From CAYILR01 sp964364175 (GTDB taxonomy: Bacteria > Bdellovibrionota > UBA1018): a stretch of DNA of 57,648 bases. The position numbers and the translations under genes were made by a program. Every line of letters starts with the position of its first letter. Position 1 is the first letter of the stretch. The notes beneath the pieces are model-generated. The model worked only from the letters and a program-made list of their open reading frames with translations. It searched no databases and was not told the DNA's origin. Below are positions 24,700 through 34,279 of the stretch, one piece after another. Location: contig CAYILR010000027.1 in the NCBI GenBank assembly GCA_964364175.1, positions 1 to 57,648 on the forward strand, read 5' to 3'.

Positions 24700-26043
24700 C
24701 TAAGCCGTTTTTTCTTTGGTGGGGAGATTTTCTTTCAAGAGCTCTTCAAAAAAAGTTTTTTCTTTGGGGAATAGCTGGATTGCCGCATTCATGTTTTCAT
24801 TAGCTATATCAGTCATCCCAGCTTTGGCTGAAGCTCGGACCATGATTTCGTAGAGCAATCGATCTTTGATTTGCTTCTTCACTAAATCGCGCCCCCGAGA
24901 CACAACCTGGGAGGGAGCAATGTCTGGGATTTTTGAAAAAATGGCAAAATCCAAAACGAGGTAAAGCTCTGTTTGATGAGAATCGTTTGGAATTCGTTTT
25001 AGGAATTCTCCCGCTTCTTTCACCATATCGAACTCGAGCAGCGAGACAATGATTTCTTTGAGCAACTGATGCCTTGCTCCCGCTGTAATAGCTGCTTTTT
25101 GGAAAAGCTCAAGAGCTCGACTCACGGAATTTTGTCGCAGATAGTATTTCCCGCAAACGACCAGCCCAGCACAAACGTATTTGATGACTTCTTCGCTTCG
25201 GGCCTCGATTTTCGTGAAGGCTTGGTAGTATTTTTCCACGTCCTCGTAGTTTTTTGTGATGATGGCTAATCTTAGGACTTGAGTGAGTCGTTCTGGATTG
25301 GCTGGGAAATACTGGGAGATTTTTTTTACGATGCTGTAGGCTTCGATGAATTTTTTTTGATTGTAGAGGAGCTCAAATAGGCCCACCATGCATTTGTAGT
25401 GAATTTTGTTATAATCTAATCCTTGTTGATAGCTGCCTTCAGCGACCTTGATGGCTTCCTTGATCAGCTGGACTTGTCCTTCATAAAAACAGGCCAAGGA
25501 AGGTGTTGGGTCCATCGTCTTCGCCACCGCAAATGCCTCCAAAGCAGCGTCATGGTTACCAGCCGCCATGAGGTCCTTTCCTTCATCGATTTTTTTTTGG
25601 TATTCACTGGGATTGACTTTATTGAGGACAGTTTTGACGAGAACGTTTCTCAGCGAATCTGCTGTAAATGGTTTGATGATGTAGGTGTCGACGTCTTCTT
25701 CGGCTGATTTTGCTACTGCAGTTTGTGAGGTGTTACCAGTAACAATGACGAAGACCGATTTTTTTGCATCTGCGTTGTTCTTGCGGCGGGTTTGCAGCAA
25801 TTCGAGCCCTCTGCCTCCACCTAGGTCGTAATCGGCAATCACGACATGGGGTTTGATTCGATCCATTTCAGTGTGGGCGTCAGCAATTTTTCCAGCTAGG
25901 GCAATATTGGTAGTTTTCGCTCCCAGCTTGACCAGAGTGGATGCAAGGTTTGCGCGGGTGGTTGCCCCCGGATCTGCGATCAGTATTTTTTTGTCGCTGA
26001 TGTATTTTTCAAAGGCTACGGTTTTTGGATCTGGAGCTGCCAT
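24700..26043 (-). CDS. response-regulator receiver domain fused to TPR-like repeats
   Basis: The 447-residue cytoplasmic protein begins with a CheY-like receiver: probable phospho-acceptor Asp71 in VVIADYDLGG, Thr in VIVTGN and Lys in YIIKPF. From about residue 150 it consists of helical TPR-type repeats (AAGNHDAALEAFAVAKTMDP ...). No DNA-binding or enzymatic output domain is present, so the TPR part probably binds a partner protein, perhaps the product of the gene 3 nt upstream. It is the last gene of a five-gene leftward operon. Confidence 0.85.
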   Translation of the reverse strand: MAAPDPKTVAFEKYISDKKILIADPGATTRANLASTLVKLGAKTTNIALAGKIADAHTEMDRIKPHVVIADYDLGGGRGLELLQTRRKNNADAKKSVFVIVTGNTSQTAVAKSAEEDVDTYIIKPFTADSLRNVLVKTVLNKVNPSEYQKKIDEGKDLMAAGNHDAALEAFAVAKTMDPTPSLACFYEGQVQLIKEAIKVAEGSYQQGLDYNKIHYKCMVGLFELLYNQKKFIEAYSIVKKISQYFPANPERLTQVLRLAIITKNYEDVEKYYQAFTKIEARSEEVIKYVCAGLVVCGKYYLRQNSVSRALELFQKAAITAGARHQLLKEIIVSLLEFDMVKEAGEFLKRIPNDSHQTELYLVLDFAIFSKIPDIAPSQVVSRGRDLVKKQIKDRLLYEIMVRASAKAGMTDIANENMNAAIQLFPKEKTFFEELLKENLPTKEKTA

Positions 26044-26046
26044 TGT

Positions 26047-26463
26047 TCAACCCTTTACCATCTCAAAATAGCGCAAGATATCGTCTTGTCGGCTATTGAA
26101 ATACCCACGAAATTTGTTCCAACCTGCTATGTCCCCTTTTTCGATCAGCAGGAATACTTTATCTGGGCCTTTGTGGATCAGAGTAAGCTCTTCAACTTTG
26201 CATTGCAGTACAAAGGCAAGCTTGTGGGACAGCGGGGCTAAAACATCGATTTTGACGTTGATCGTGTCTGCTCGCTCTGCGGTTCCAGGGGCGAGTTCGA
26301 GTGTCATCGATTGCTCGTCGAATTCTTCAAGCTGAACCTTGAATTTTTGATCGAATTTCGTCTTTTTTTTTGGGTGAGAAACGGTGACCAAAGTTTCAAT
26401 GGATTCCAAATGAGTCAGATCTAAATTGAGTTCGTTTTCGGAGGTGCCTCGAGAGATGTCCAT
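26047..26463 (-). CDS. small beta-rich protein of unknown function in the SNF2/response-regulator operon
   Basis: The 138-residue product lacks a signal peptide and membrane segments. Alternating hydrophobic strands and the segment LSHKLAFVLQCKVEEL suggest a small beta barrel; PilZ is a possibility but its RxxxR and DxSxxG motifs are not evident. It lies 25 nt after the SNF2 gene and 3 nt before the response-regulator gene. Adaptor for the latter is a guess. Confidence 0.65.
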   Translation of the reverse strand: MDISRGTSENELNLDLTHLESIETLVTVSHPKKKTKFDQKFKVQLEEFDEQSMTLELAPGTAERADTINVKIDVLAPLSHKLAFVLQCKVEELTLIHKGPDKVFLLIEKGDIAGWNKFRGYFNSRQDDILRYFEMVKG

Positions 26464-26488
26464 AGGGTCAGAATCTCATTCTGGCACG

Positions 26489-29400
26489 TCATGGACCGCC
26501 TGTGGAGAGCAAATAATTAAAATCCTGTTGTGTCAAAACGGTATGACTAGGTGTTTGACCCTGTGCTTCCTCAGTTTCACAGAAGACCGCATCAAAGGTT
26601 TTGGCCTTTCGGCTTTTGAGAACTTCGATTTTTTCTTCCACGGACTCACGCATGATGTAGCGGTAGACCTGAACGGGCCTGGTTTGGCCAATACGATAGG
26701 TTCTGTCTGTAGCCTGGTTTTCTACCGCAGGATTCCACCAAGGTTCGAGGTGAAAAACATAGGCCGCCTTCACTAAATTTAACCCAACGCCCCCGGTTTT
26801 GAGTGTCATCAACATGACAGCGCCTTTTTTGCATTCCTGGAATCCTTGCAGGGATTTCTCGCGTTCCTGTCGGCTAGATTTTCCGGAGAGCGAGTAGCAG
26901 GGCACTGCTTCACGAGCAAGGTCCCGTTTGATGCGCTCAAAAGTATGGATGAATTGCGTGAAAACAACAGCACTCTCACCACTCTCTGTGATGCTCTTGA
27001 GTGCATCTGTGAGAACAGAGACTTTGGGTGGGGTGCCTTCGTATTGTGAATTGGGAATTGCAGCGGGGTCGGAGCAGACTTGGCGCAAGCGCAGGAGCGC
27101 GGTGAGCATGATGACTTGGCTCTGGGATTCGCCCAGTTTGAGCACAGATTCGCGCACCTTCTCGTTCCAAGAAAGAGCGATATCCCGGTAGATTCTCTTC
27201 TGCTGCTCATCGAATTCGAGTTTGACGGCGGTTTCAGTTTTTGGAGGGAGCTCTTTGAGAATCTCGGATTTGGTTCTGCGTAGGACCAGGGGCCGGATCC
27301 TGAGTTTGAGGTCGCGCATGTCTTCTGCGGCGATTGTTTCATTTTGCAGGTAGCGCATCCTGAACTCACGCCATTCGCCCAAGGATCCTGGGACCGCGAT
27401 GTCCATCAATGAAAATAGCTCGCCCGGGTGATTTTCGAGCGGGGTGCCTGAGAGGCAGAGCTTGAATCTGGCCGGAATTCGACGGGCGGCTGAAGTCCGT
27501 TTTGCAGAAAGGTTCTTGATGCTTTGGGCTTCATCGTAAATGTGAATATTCCATTCGGTTTCTTTAAAAAATTCTTCATGTTCGATGAGCAGTCCGTAGG
27601 TGGTGACCAAAACGGAATGCTGATTCTTGCGGATGAAATCCAGAGTCTCGACCTTGGATTTGGAGTTGAAGCGGGAAATGGTGAGGCCGGGCGTGAATTT
27701 TTCGGATTCAGCGATCCAGTTGTAGGTCAAGGAGGTGGGGACGATGATCAGGCATTTTCCCAGCTCTCCCCGGCTGCGCAAGAGTTCCAGGAATGCCAAA
27801 GTCTGGAGTGTTTTTCCCAACCCCATGTCGTCGGCCAAAATTCCGCCCAGGCGCAATCGGTAAATATCGTGAATCCAGGTGATGCCCCATTTTTGGTACT
27901 CTTTGAGGTCGGCTTTGATGGTGTTGGGTAGGGGAATGGGTTCTCGCTCTTTTTGAAGGGCGTCGTAGAATTTGACGATATCATCCCAGGCTGCTGTGCC
28001 TCTGACAGGAACGCCAGCAGCACGCAACGCAAGCATCTCCAGGGTTTGACTGCGAGCGAGTCGGACAAATTTAGGCGCTTTTTTAGGGCCTTTTTTCTTT
28101 CCGCCACCGTCTTCGCCGACTGACAGTCCCAAGCGCTCCCAGAATCGTTCGAGGCGCTTCATGGAGGGGACTTTGCGGTCCTTGAGCAAGAAGTACTTGC
28201 CCTGGAATTCAATGATCCCGTCTTTGGCCAGGCGTTGCGCGGCTCCGAGTTCGACTTCCTCACCTTTGAAGAAGAAACGAGGGTGAAGCTCGAACCAGTC
28301 GATGTTGACTCCGGCTGCGGCTCCTGGTTCTTCGCGCATTTCAAAATCAGGCACGAACTCATCAACGTTCATTTCCTCGAGCGGGCGATCTTCGAAGAAA
28401 ATCTGAAACCCGTGGTATTTCAAATCAGCGAGGTCGTGCACATCAAATCCGGGGTGATAGGCTGTTGCCGAGGCCAGAGGGCGATCACGTTCTTCTGAAA
28501 ATCGAGCCGCCAGATCCGCATCGTGGCTGCCTTCTTGTGTGAAAAATTCTGGGAAGGGATGGGTTCGAGCGCGGCGGAAGCATTCGCCATCGGTTTTGAG
28601 AGCGGATTTCTCGATCAGGGCCAGCAAGAAGCGCGCAACGTGGCGATGAGCGCCCTGAAGCTGGTAGCGACCTTCGGGAAGAAAGATGTCCAAGGTATCG
28701 ATGAGTTCTTTCTCGATCAAGTTGACGGCGTTTTCAATTGCCTCCAGAACCGAGCGCGAGACCATGAATTTGAGGTGGTTTTCCGCTGAATTTTTGATGC
28801 CTTCCCAATCTTTCAGCAGGACAGCGAGGCCTTGATAGAGCTCTTCCAGCAACTCTGCCTTGGGTTTTCCGCTCAGCAGTGCCTCTGCAGTTTTTTGATA
28901 GAGATAGAGGAACATTCCCGAATGGCTGAGGACTTTGAGGTCCCGTTCGCGCCGCTGGCTTTGTCGGGGATGGGCGAGTTGCTTGGGGTCAGTTCCTGCG
29001 GAAAGCGTGTGGCGAATTCCGTCTTGGAATGCCTGCAGGATGAATTTCGCACCCGACGAAAGGTTGAAAGCCCACAGTTTTTGTTGATTCTCAACAGTGG
29101 CGCAGAACCCGAATTTAACGGAGCCGTTTTCGTAAATATGAAGCTGCGGAATGATTTTCTCTGCTGGGACCGCCACCGATTGAGGAGTGACTCGAAGGGA
29201 AGCATTCTCTTCGCTGAAAAACCTGGGAGCGATTTCCAGATGAGTTTGCGCGGGCGCGTGGCCGATGATCACGAGTGCGACTTGGAGAACCGTAGGGTCA
29301 TCTGAGCTTTCACGCAAAACGGGATCAGCCAATCCCAACATCGAGGCCATTTCGTAAAGCTTGCGGATCCGGCTGGCTTCTTGGTGAAAAGTGAGTAGGC

Positions 29401-30481
29401 CTTTTTCGAGGTTCAGATAAAACGAGGGGAAGAAACGTTCGCCTTTTTCGAATTTGCAGGAGAACCCCAGTTCAGTTTTTCCTGCAGTTCGCGTGCAATG
29501 CAATCGAAGTTCCAGAGGGTGTCTGGATTCGCGTTGAACCGCAACGGATCGAATGGGTAAAAAAGAACGTTGAGAGTTGCGATCCACGCCAGCGCAGAGG
29601 AAAATCTGGAATTGATTTTTTGCCGCGATTTTTGTGGCTTCCTCTAAAATCAAAATGACTGAATGGTCGAGGTCTCGAGTGCTGGCGGCGTCCTGACCGG
29701 TATAGAGACAAGTGAGTTCTTCTGAAAGTTCGTGCAGCGAACGCCTTTCGTAGAGGAAAGGCAAGATGGTGCGAGGGACAGCCAGGCGAGAGTAGGGATG
29801 TCGTAGTATCTCGTCAGCGTGGAGGGCGGTTCCGTCCGAAAAAAGATACTGAAGACAGGCGCCGAAGGGTGAATAGGCGGGGAAAAGTGGTGGGGAAGTC
29901 GGATCTTTGTAATATTCTGGATAAACTGCCTCGGCGAGTTCGTCCGTTCGAGGTTTTTTGCAGGGATTGATTTTTTTTGCACCACTCAAGCCTTCGATTT
30001 GAACCGCCAAAAGTCGACTGGGACAGTAAATCAGTGCTTCCAAGCGAACTTGCTCGCTCGCGGTCGAAGAAATGTGAATCGAGTCCGTATCCTGCGGGTC
30101 CGAAAGCATCGCCATGAATTGAGAGATTTTGCTCTTGGTCAGTGGGGTAATTGCTGGGTCCCATTGATGCGGGTGAACGATGTGCCAAAGAACCTGAGCC
30201 GCACAAGCTTGGTGCGAGCAAATTCCGCGGTGCTTGAAATCCTTGCAGCTGCATTCTGCGTCTCGCGGAGTATAGGGAGATTCAAATCGAACAATGTGCT
30301 TTTTATCGCCGAGGTGATCGTCGACTTGCACTTGAATGACGGTGTCGCCGCTGTTTTGAACCAATTCAAATTGATCAAATCCGCCGCGTCGGAAAAGTTC
30401 GATCCCTGGCTGCTGAAGCAGAGTGGGTAGGTAGGACTTAAATTTTGCCGGACTCATTTCGGCGATTCGGCGCAACAACAT
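26489..30481 (-). CDS. SNF2/Rad54-type helicase with N-terminal SWIM zinc finger
   Basis: The 1330-residue product is a bacterial SWI2/SNF2 ATPase. The SWIM finger (Cys77, Cys79, Cys88, His90) is N-terminal. The ATPase core starts near residue 875: GILADDMGLGKTLQ (motif I), IYDEAQS (motif II, DEAQ), CLSGTPLENHPGEL (motif III), VVFTQF (motif IV), LKTGGVGLNL (motif V) and ATDRTYRIGQTRPVQVY (motif VI). Such proteins translocate on double-stranded DNA and remodel DNA-protein complexes, possibly RNA polymerase. Unusually, it sits in an operon of envelope and signalling proteins, 11 nt after an outer-membrane-like protein gene. Confidence 0.93.
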   Translation of the reverse strand: MLLRRIAEMSPAKFKSYLPTLLQQPGIELFRRGGFDQFELVQNSGDTVIQVQVDDHLGDKKHIVRFESPYTPRDAECSCKDFKHRGICSHQACAAQVLWHIVHPHQWDPAITPLTKSKISQFMAMLSDPQDTDSIHISSTASEQVRLEALIYCPSRLLAVQIEGLSGAKKINPCKKPRTDELAEAVYPEYYKDPTSPPLFPAYSPFGACLQYLFSDGTALHADEILRHPYSRLAVPRTILPFLYERRSLHELSEELTCLYTGQDAASTRDLDHSVILILEEATKIAAKNQFQIFLCAGVDRNSQRSFLPIRSVAVQRESRHPLELRLHCTRTAGKTELGFSCKFEKGERFFPSFYLNLEKGLLTFHQEASRIRKLYEMASMLGLADPVLRESSDDPTVLQVALVIIGHAPAQTHLEIAPRFFSEENASLRVTPQSVAVPAEKIIPQLHIYENGSVKFGFCATVENQQKLWAFNLSSGAKFILQAFQDGIRHTLSAGTDPKQLAHPRQSQRRERDLKVLSHSGMFLYLYQKTAEALLSGKPKAELLEELYQGLAVLLKDWEGIKNSAENHLKFMVSRSVLEAIENAVNLIEKELIDTLDIFLPEGRYQLQGAHRHVARFLLALIEKSALKTDGECFRRARTHPFPEFFTQEGSHDADLAARFSEERDRPLASATAYHPGFDVHDLADLKYHGFQIFFEDRPLEEMNVDEFVPDFEMREEPGAAAGVNIDWFELHPRFFFKGEEVELGAAQRLAKDGIIEFQGKYFLLKDRKVPSMKRLERFWERLGLSVGEDGGGKKKGPKKAPKFVRLARSQTLEMLALRAAGVPVRGTAAWDDIVKFYDALQKEREPIPLPNTIKADLKEYQKWGITWIHDIYRLRLGGILADDMGLGKTLQTLAFLELLRSRGELGKCLIIVPTSLTYNWIAESEKFTPGLTISRFNSKSKVETLDFIRKNQHSVLVTTYGLLIEHEEFFKETEWNIHIYDEAQSIKNLSAKRTSAARRIPARFKLCLSGTPLENHPGELFSLMDIAVPGSLGEWREFRMRYLQNETIAAEDMRDLKLRIRPLVLRRTKSEILKELPPKTETAVKLEFDEQQKRIYRDIALSWNEKVRESVLKLGESQSQVIMLTALLRLRQVCSDPAAIPNSQYEGTPPKVSVLTDALKSITESGESAVVFTQFIHTFERIKRDLAREAVPCYSLSGKSSRQEREKSLQGFQECKKGAVMLMTLKTGGVGLNLVKAAYVFHLEPWWNPAVENQATDRTYRIGQTRPVQVYRYIMRESVEEKIEVLKSRKAKTFDAVFCETEEAQGQTPSHTVLTQQDFNYLLSTGGP

Positions 30482-30492
30482 AGAAGCATCTA

Positions 30493-32175
30493 TTATCGCC
30501 CAAAACTGAAGATAATGCTACCAAAGAAGTAAACGGCATCCATATATACTTCTTCATATTGGGAGGATGTTCCTCCTGCGCTGCTCGCCGCAGAATAGCG
30601 CAGTGTTTTTGCAGCATTGCTGGAGGATGCGGCTGTGCTGCCCCCCTGGTATCCAATGGAGCGCAATTCGTAGAATGCTCCAAAGCCGAGCCCCCAGCGC
30701 TTGTCAAGCCAGTACATCGTTTGAGCTCCTGCTCCAAAATTGCGCGAGACAGCGGGGCCGCCCAGTTTTCCGGATCCTGCTCCACTCAAGGTCAGAGGGA
30801 TGAAATAAGCAGATTTGACTCCGAGGCTCCATTTTTCTGAAAACTGCTTGCGAATGTCCACTCCGACCGAGGGTCCAGCGGTCCAAAGAGGGAGATTGGC
30901 GATTCCTAGAAATTCTCCCTTACTGATCACGGGAGTCAGCATTTGGTATTGGCGGTATTCGACACCGAGTTTAGGTGAAATAAACCAGCCGAATCGATCT
31001 TTGCTGAGAGCGAGACGGTATTTGGCATGACCTTCGAATTGTAATCGGCTGAAATTTTGGCCGTTGAGGGTAAAGAAAGTATCTTCCATCCCAAAAGCTC
31101 CGCCAAACGACGAGCCGCCGGGCCAATATTCTCCACTCAGGCGTCCCGTCATTGCGAGCGAAGATGCGCTTCCTTCGAACCCAGCGGAGGGGCTGACGAT
31201 TTTGAGACTGTAGGGAGCAAGCATGGTCGAGAGAGCGATGTAGCCGAATCCTTCGACGTGAAGGGCAGAGCGGTCGAGTTTGAAATCCATGGAGGAGGTT
31301 TCGCCTAGTGACGAGGCGTGTACGCTGGCGATGTTTCTGACCAGTGGCGAGGATGCAGTTGGGGTAGTCGGTGGGAGTGTGGCGAGAGCTTGAACCTTCC
31401 ACTCGTACTCGCCCTCGGCTTGCAAGTTCATGGCGACTGCAGTTTTGTCAGTGGTGAATTGCAAGAGAGTTTGGTGCGTGAGCTTGTTTTGCACTTCGAG
31501 GAAATAACCTTTCGCATTTTCGACAGGCTTCCACCTGAGTGTGACTTTGGCATTTTTAGGGGGAGGCTGAACGCCTTTGGGTTCGATTTGTTCGGGAGCT
31601 GGGAGTTTCTTGATTTCAATTTCAAATTTAGATTCGGCTTTGGCCGATGCGATCTCCCAAGACTTATCTTTGAGTTCAAAAACGGGGGTAACGTTCCAAA
31701 AATATTTTCCAGCGGGTGGATCTTTCAGGGTGTGCTTGGATTCGGTCACAGTGAGTTTTTGTTTGGGTTGGTCGGGGGCTTCGATTTCGAGAATGTATTT
31801 TTGCACGCCTTCGAGAGGCTGCCACTCGAGTGTGATGAGATTTTCTTGTGAGAAAAACAGGTGATCTTTTCCGTGTTCCGGTGAGATGATTTTCAGTGGG
31901 TTTTCTGGTGACACAATGAGTGCGCGAGCCTCACTCCAGCGGCCGGGGCGATCCATCTTGTCGATGGCTCGGATTTGGTAGGTCAGTAGGCCGGGGTTGA
32001 GATTGCCTTTCCAGTGGGTTTCTTTCACGATTTTTTTGTGAACGGGTTTTCCGTTTCTAGAGAACACGAGTTCGTATTGCGCGGCAGAGGGGATTTCTTT
32101 CCACTCGAGCGAGACGGATTTCGCCTGTGCCGTCGCCGTGATTAGGAGAGTGAGAAGGATGAACCCGATTCTCAT
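30493..32175 (-). CDS. exported protein with Fn3-like repeats and C-terminal beta-barrel-like region
   Basis: The 560-residue product has a signal peptide (MRIGFILLTLLITATAQA), about three Ig/Fn3-like units with the recurring pattern SLEWKE/TLEWQP/TLRWKP and YFWNV/YEWKV, and from about residue 300 alternating strands with aromatic ends typical of an outer-membrane barrel, ending IIFSFGR. The last residue is Arg rather than the usual Phe. It overlaps by one base the FecR-domain gene upstream, with whose repeats it shares the pattern. Probably it anchors or presents the pair at the outer membrane. Confidence 0.78.
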   Translation of the reverse strand: MRIGFILLTLLITATAQAKSVSLEWKEIPSAAQYELVFSRNGKPVHKKIVKETHWKGNLNPGLLTYQIRAIDKMDRPGRWSEARALIVSPENPLKIISPEHGKDHLFFSQENLITLEWQPLEGVQKYILEIEAPDQPKQKLTVTESKHTLKDPPAGKYFWNVTPVFELKDKSWEIASAKAESKFEIEIKKLPAPEQIEPKGVQPPPKNAKVTLRWKPVENAKGYFLEVQNKLTHQTLLQFTTDKTAVAMNLQAEGEYEWKVQALATLPPTTPTASSPLVRNIASVHASSLGETSSMDFKLDRSALHVEGFGYIALSTMLAPYSLKIVSPSAGFEGSASSLAMTGRLSGEYWPGGSSFGGAFGMEDTFFTLNGQNFSRLQFEGHAKYRLALSKDRFGWFISPKLGVEYRQYQMLTPVISKGEFLGIANLPLWTAGPSVGVDIRKQFSEKWSLGVKSAYFIPLTLSGAGSGKLGGPAVSRNFGAGAQTMYWLDKRWGLGFGAFYELRSIGYQGGSTAASSSNAAKTLRYSAASSAGGTSSQYEEVYMDAVYFFGSIIFSFGR

Positions 32176-34184
32176 TATTGAACCTCCGGAGAGGTTGGCT
32201 CAGGAGCCTGGAGTGGTTCGCCGTAGGTGATGCTGAATGTTTTGGCGATCGACGGTTCGCCCTTGCGGTTGAGTTTGTCGATGGCGCGGACGGTCCAGCT
32301 GTAGTGGCCTTCGGGGAGCTTCTCGAGTTTGAATTGGGTTTCGTTCAGTATTTTTTGCGCGACTTGTTTTTTGCCATTGCTGACGGTGACTTCGTAACTT
32401 GTGGCGCCTTCCATCGGTTGCCAGGTCAGTACGGGAGTTTCTTCGGTTCGGATGACGTCGAAGGCTTTTCCGGGTGTGGGCTGGATGGATGATGGCGCAC
32501 GCAGAGCTGGGAAAACATTGAGCGAGACTTGCTGGATCGGGCTGGCGCGAAGCGTGTTGCCGGCGCGATCGAGTGCTTTGACTTTCCAGTAGTAGGTTCC
32601 ATCGGTGAGCTGAAATTCTGCCGTGGGGATTTTGGATTTGTCGGTCTTGACGGATTTCAGGCGTTCTTGGAATTTTGAATCCCGTGCGAGTTCAAATTCG
32701 TAAGTGGATTTTTCATCCTCGCGATAGGATTCGTCGTTCCATTCAAATTGAAACGGAGGAGGTTTGTCCCAATATTGAATCGTTTGGTGATTCTTGGGTA
32801 GCGAAAGAGCAATGGGTTTCCCAGAGAAGACAATGTATTTGCGCCACTCGGTTTCAGCCAAGACTTTCGAGATGGAATCGTTGCTTCCCTGTCCCCAAGC
32901 CAATACGCGCCAACGGTAGGTGGCGGGCGCTGCGTTTTTCACAAGGAACGAAAGCGTGCGGACTTTTTCTTTCACGACCGCTTTGTTGCCGTCGACAGTG
33001 ATGGCTTCGAGCTCGAATTCAAATTCCAGATCGCGTGCGCTGTCGGATTCCCAACTGAATCGAAGTGTGGGTTGAGGTTGGGTGGAATCTTCGTTTGAGG
33101 GGCTCAGCTGTGCGAGCGAGGGTTTTTCGGAAAACTGCAGGTTGAATTTTTCGCTGCTGCTGCGGAGTTGAATATCTCCGTACGTGCTTTTCACGCGCCA
33201 GTAGAATATTCCTATTTTGAGATTTTGGAAATTGGCTGATCCTGAATCTGCGGAGATAGATTGATTTTTTACGATTTGCTTGAACTGCGGGTCAGAGGCG
33301 ATTTCGATTTCGTGAGTTCCGGGCAGAGTCTCGTCATCACCGACCGAGGGTTTACCCCAGCGGAACTGCACGGAGGATTTTTCGCCGAAGATTCGTAGGG
33401 AGTCCGATGCGGTGGGGAAGATGGGTTTCAGCGCGGATGCGGCGATGATCTGTAGAGCGCGGGTTTCAGTGATGGCTTTGCCGTCTTGAATTACGCGCCA
33501 AAAATATTTTCCTTTGCTCAGGTCAAATTGAGTTTTTGCTTCTGCCAGTTCGCCAATCGGTTTGCTCTGGGTGCGTTCGGAAGAAAAAATCTTGTCGAGA
33601 GAAACTTGCAGAACAGCAGATTTGTGAGAAGCGTCGGTTGCATTTTTCCATTCCCAAAAAAAAGGGATCGGACGAACGGATGTTGAAGCGTCTGCTGCGA
33701 CGAAGTATCTCGCCGAGAATGCGGGTTGCAAGAGACGAATCGGTAGTTCTTCCGTTTTTGTTTTTCCATCTTTGCCTACGGAAATTTTTCGATCGCCATT
33801 TTCGCCATGAACGACGGCAGTACCCTTCATGAAGTTCAGGGACATGTCGTTGACGTTGTCGAGAATGATCAAACTCTCTTCGCCGAGTTCGAGTACAGTT
33901 CCGTCGTTCCACTGAATCGCAGCGCTGCCGCCGGATTCAGTTTGGATGGAATCTTTGCGATACAGATTGTCGCCCGATTGAATCGGTGACCAGAGGTAGC
34001 TATTGGAAGCTTTTCGCCTGACGCGAGATTCCTTGCGCTCGAGTTTGGCCATGACCGGGCCGTTGCCACCACCGAGAGAACTCGTGAGGTCGACGTAAAG
34101 GAAGTACGATCCCGCCCCTGCCAAGCCGACAGAGAAGAGCGTCAAGATTATAGCAGACAATTTTCTGCGTGTAGACGAACCCAT
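32175..34184 (-). CDS. membrane-anchored FecR-domain protein with Ig/Fn3-like repeats
   Basis: The 669-residue product has one N-terminal membrane helix (about residues 9-31), then a FecR domain (GDNLYRKDSIQTESGGSAAI ... LELGEESLIILD, about residues 69-110) and several Ig/Fn3-like units marked by YFWRV, FYWRV, YYWKV and YSWTV. FecR domains classically sit in periplasmic anti-sigma regulators, but no sigma factor is adjacent and many FecR-repeat proteins are structural. First gene of the five-gene operon, divergent from the cytochrome-like gene. Confidence 0.82.
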   Translation of the reverse strand: MGSSTRRKLSAIILTLFSVGLAGAGSYFLYVDLTSSLGGGNGPVMAKLERKESRVRRKASNSYLWSPIQSGDNLYRKDSIQTESGGSAAIQWNDGTVLELGEESLIILDNVNDMSLNFMKGTAVVHGENGDRKISVGKDGKTKTEELPIRLLQPAFSARYFVAADASTSVRPIPFFWEWKNATDASHKSAVLQVSLDKIFSSERTQSKPIGELAEAKTQFDLSKGKYFWRVIQDGKAITETRALQIIAASALKPIFPTASDSLRIFGEKSSVQFRWGKPSVGDDETLPGTHEIEIASDPQFKQIVKNQSISADSGSANFQNLKIGIFYWRVKSTYGDIQLRSSSEKFNLQFSEKPSLAQLSPSNEDSTQPQPTLRFSWESDSARDLEFEFELEAITVDGNKAVVKEKVRTLSFLVKNAAPATYRWRVLAWGQGSNDSISKVLAETEWRKYIVFSGKPIALSLPKNHQTIQYWDKPPPFQFEWNDESYREDEKSTYEFELARDSKFQERLKSVKTDKSKIPTAEFQLTDGTYYWKVKALDRAGNTLRASPIQQVSLNVFPALRAPSSIQPTPGKAFDVIRTEETPVLTWQPMEGATSYEVTVSNGKKQVAQKILNETQFKLEKLPEGHYSWTVRAIDKLNRKGEPSIAKTFSITYGEPLQAPEPTSPEVQ

Positions 34185-34279
34185 CCATTCGGCAGATCGG
34201 TAAAAAGCGGTGTCTATATGAGATATTCGTGAGGCGAAAGTAGCCTAAACATCCGCGCACACATGGCCGAAGGGTGCTT

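Noticed and set aside
27524..29305. Long plus-strand frames inside the SNF2 gene
   Set aside because: They are antisense shadows of a clearly coding helicase and have no recognisable domain or ribosome site.
32175..34184. FecR-type anti-sigma factor of an iron-uptake system
   Set aside because: No ECF sigma factor or TonB receptor gene is nearby; the Ig-like repeats suggest another use of the FecR domain.
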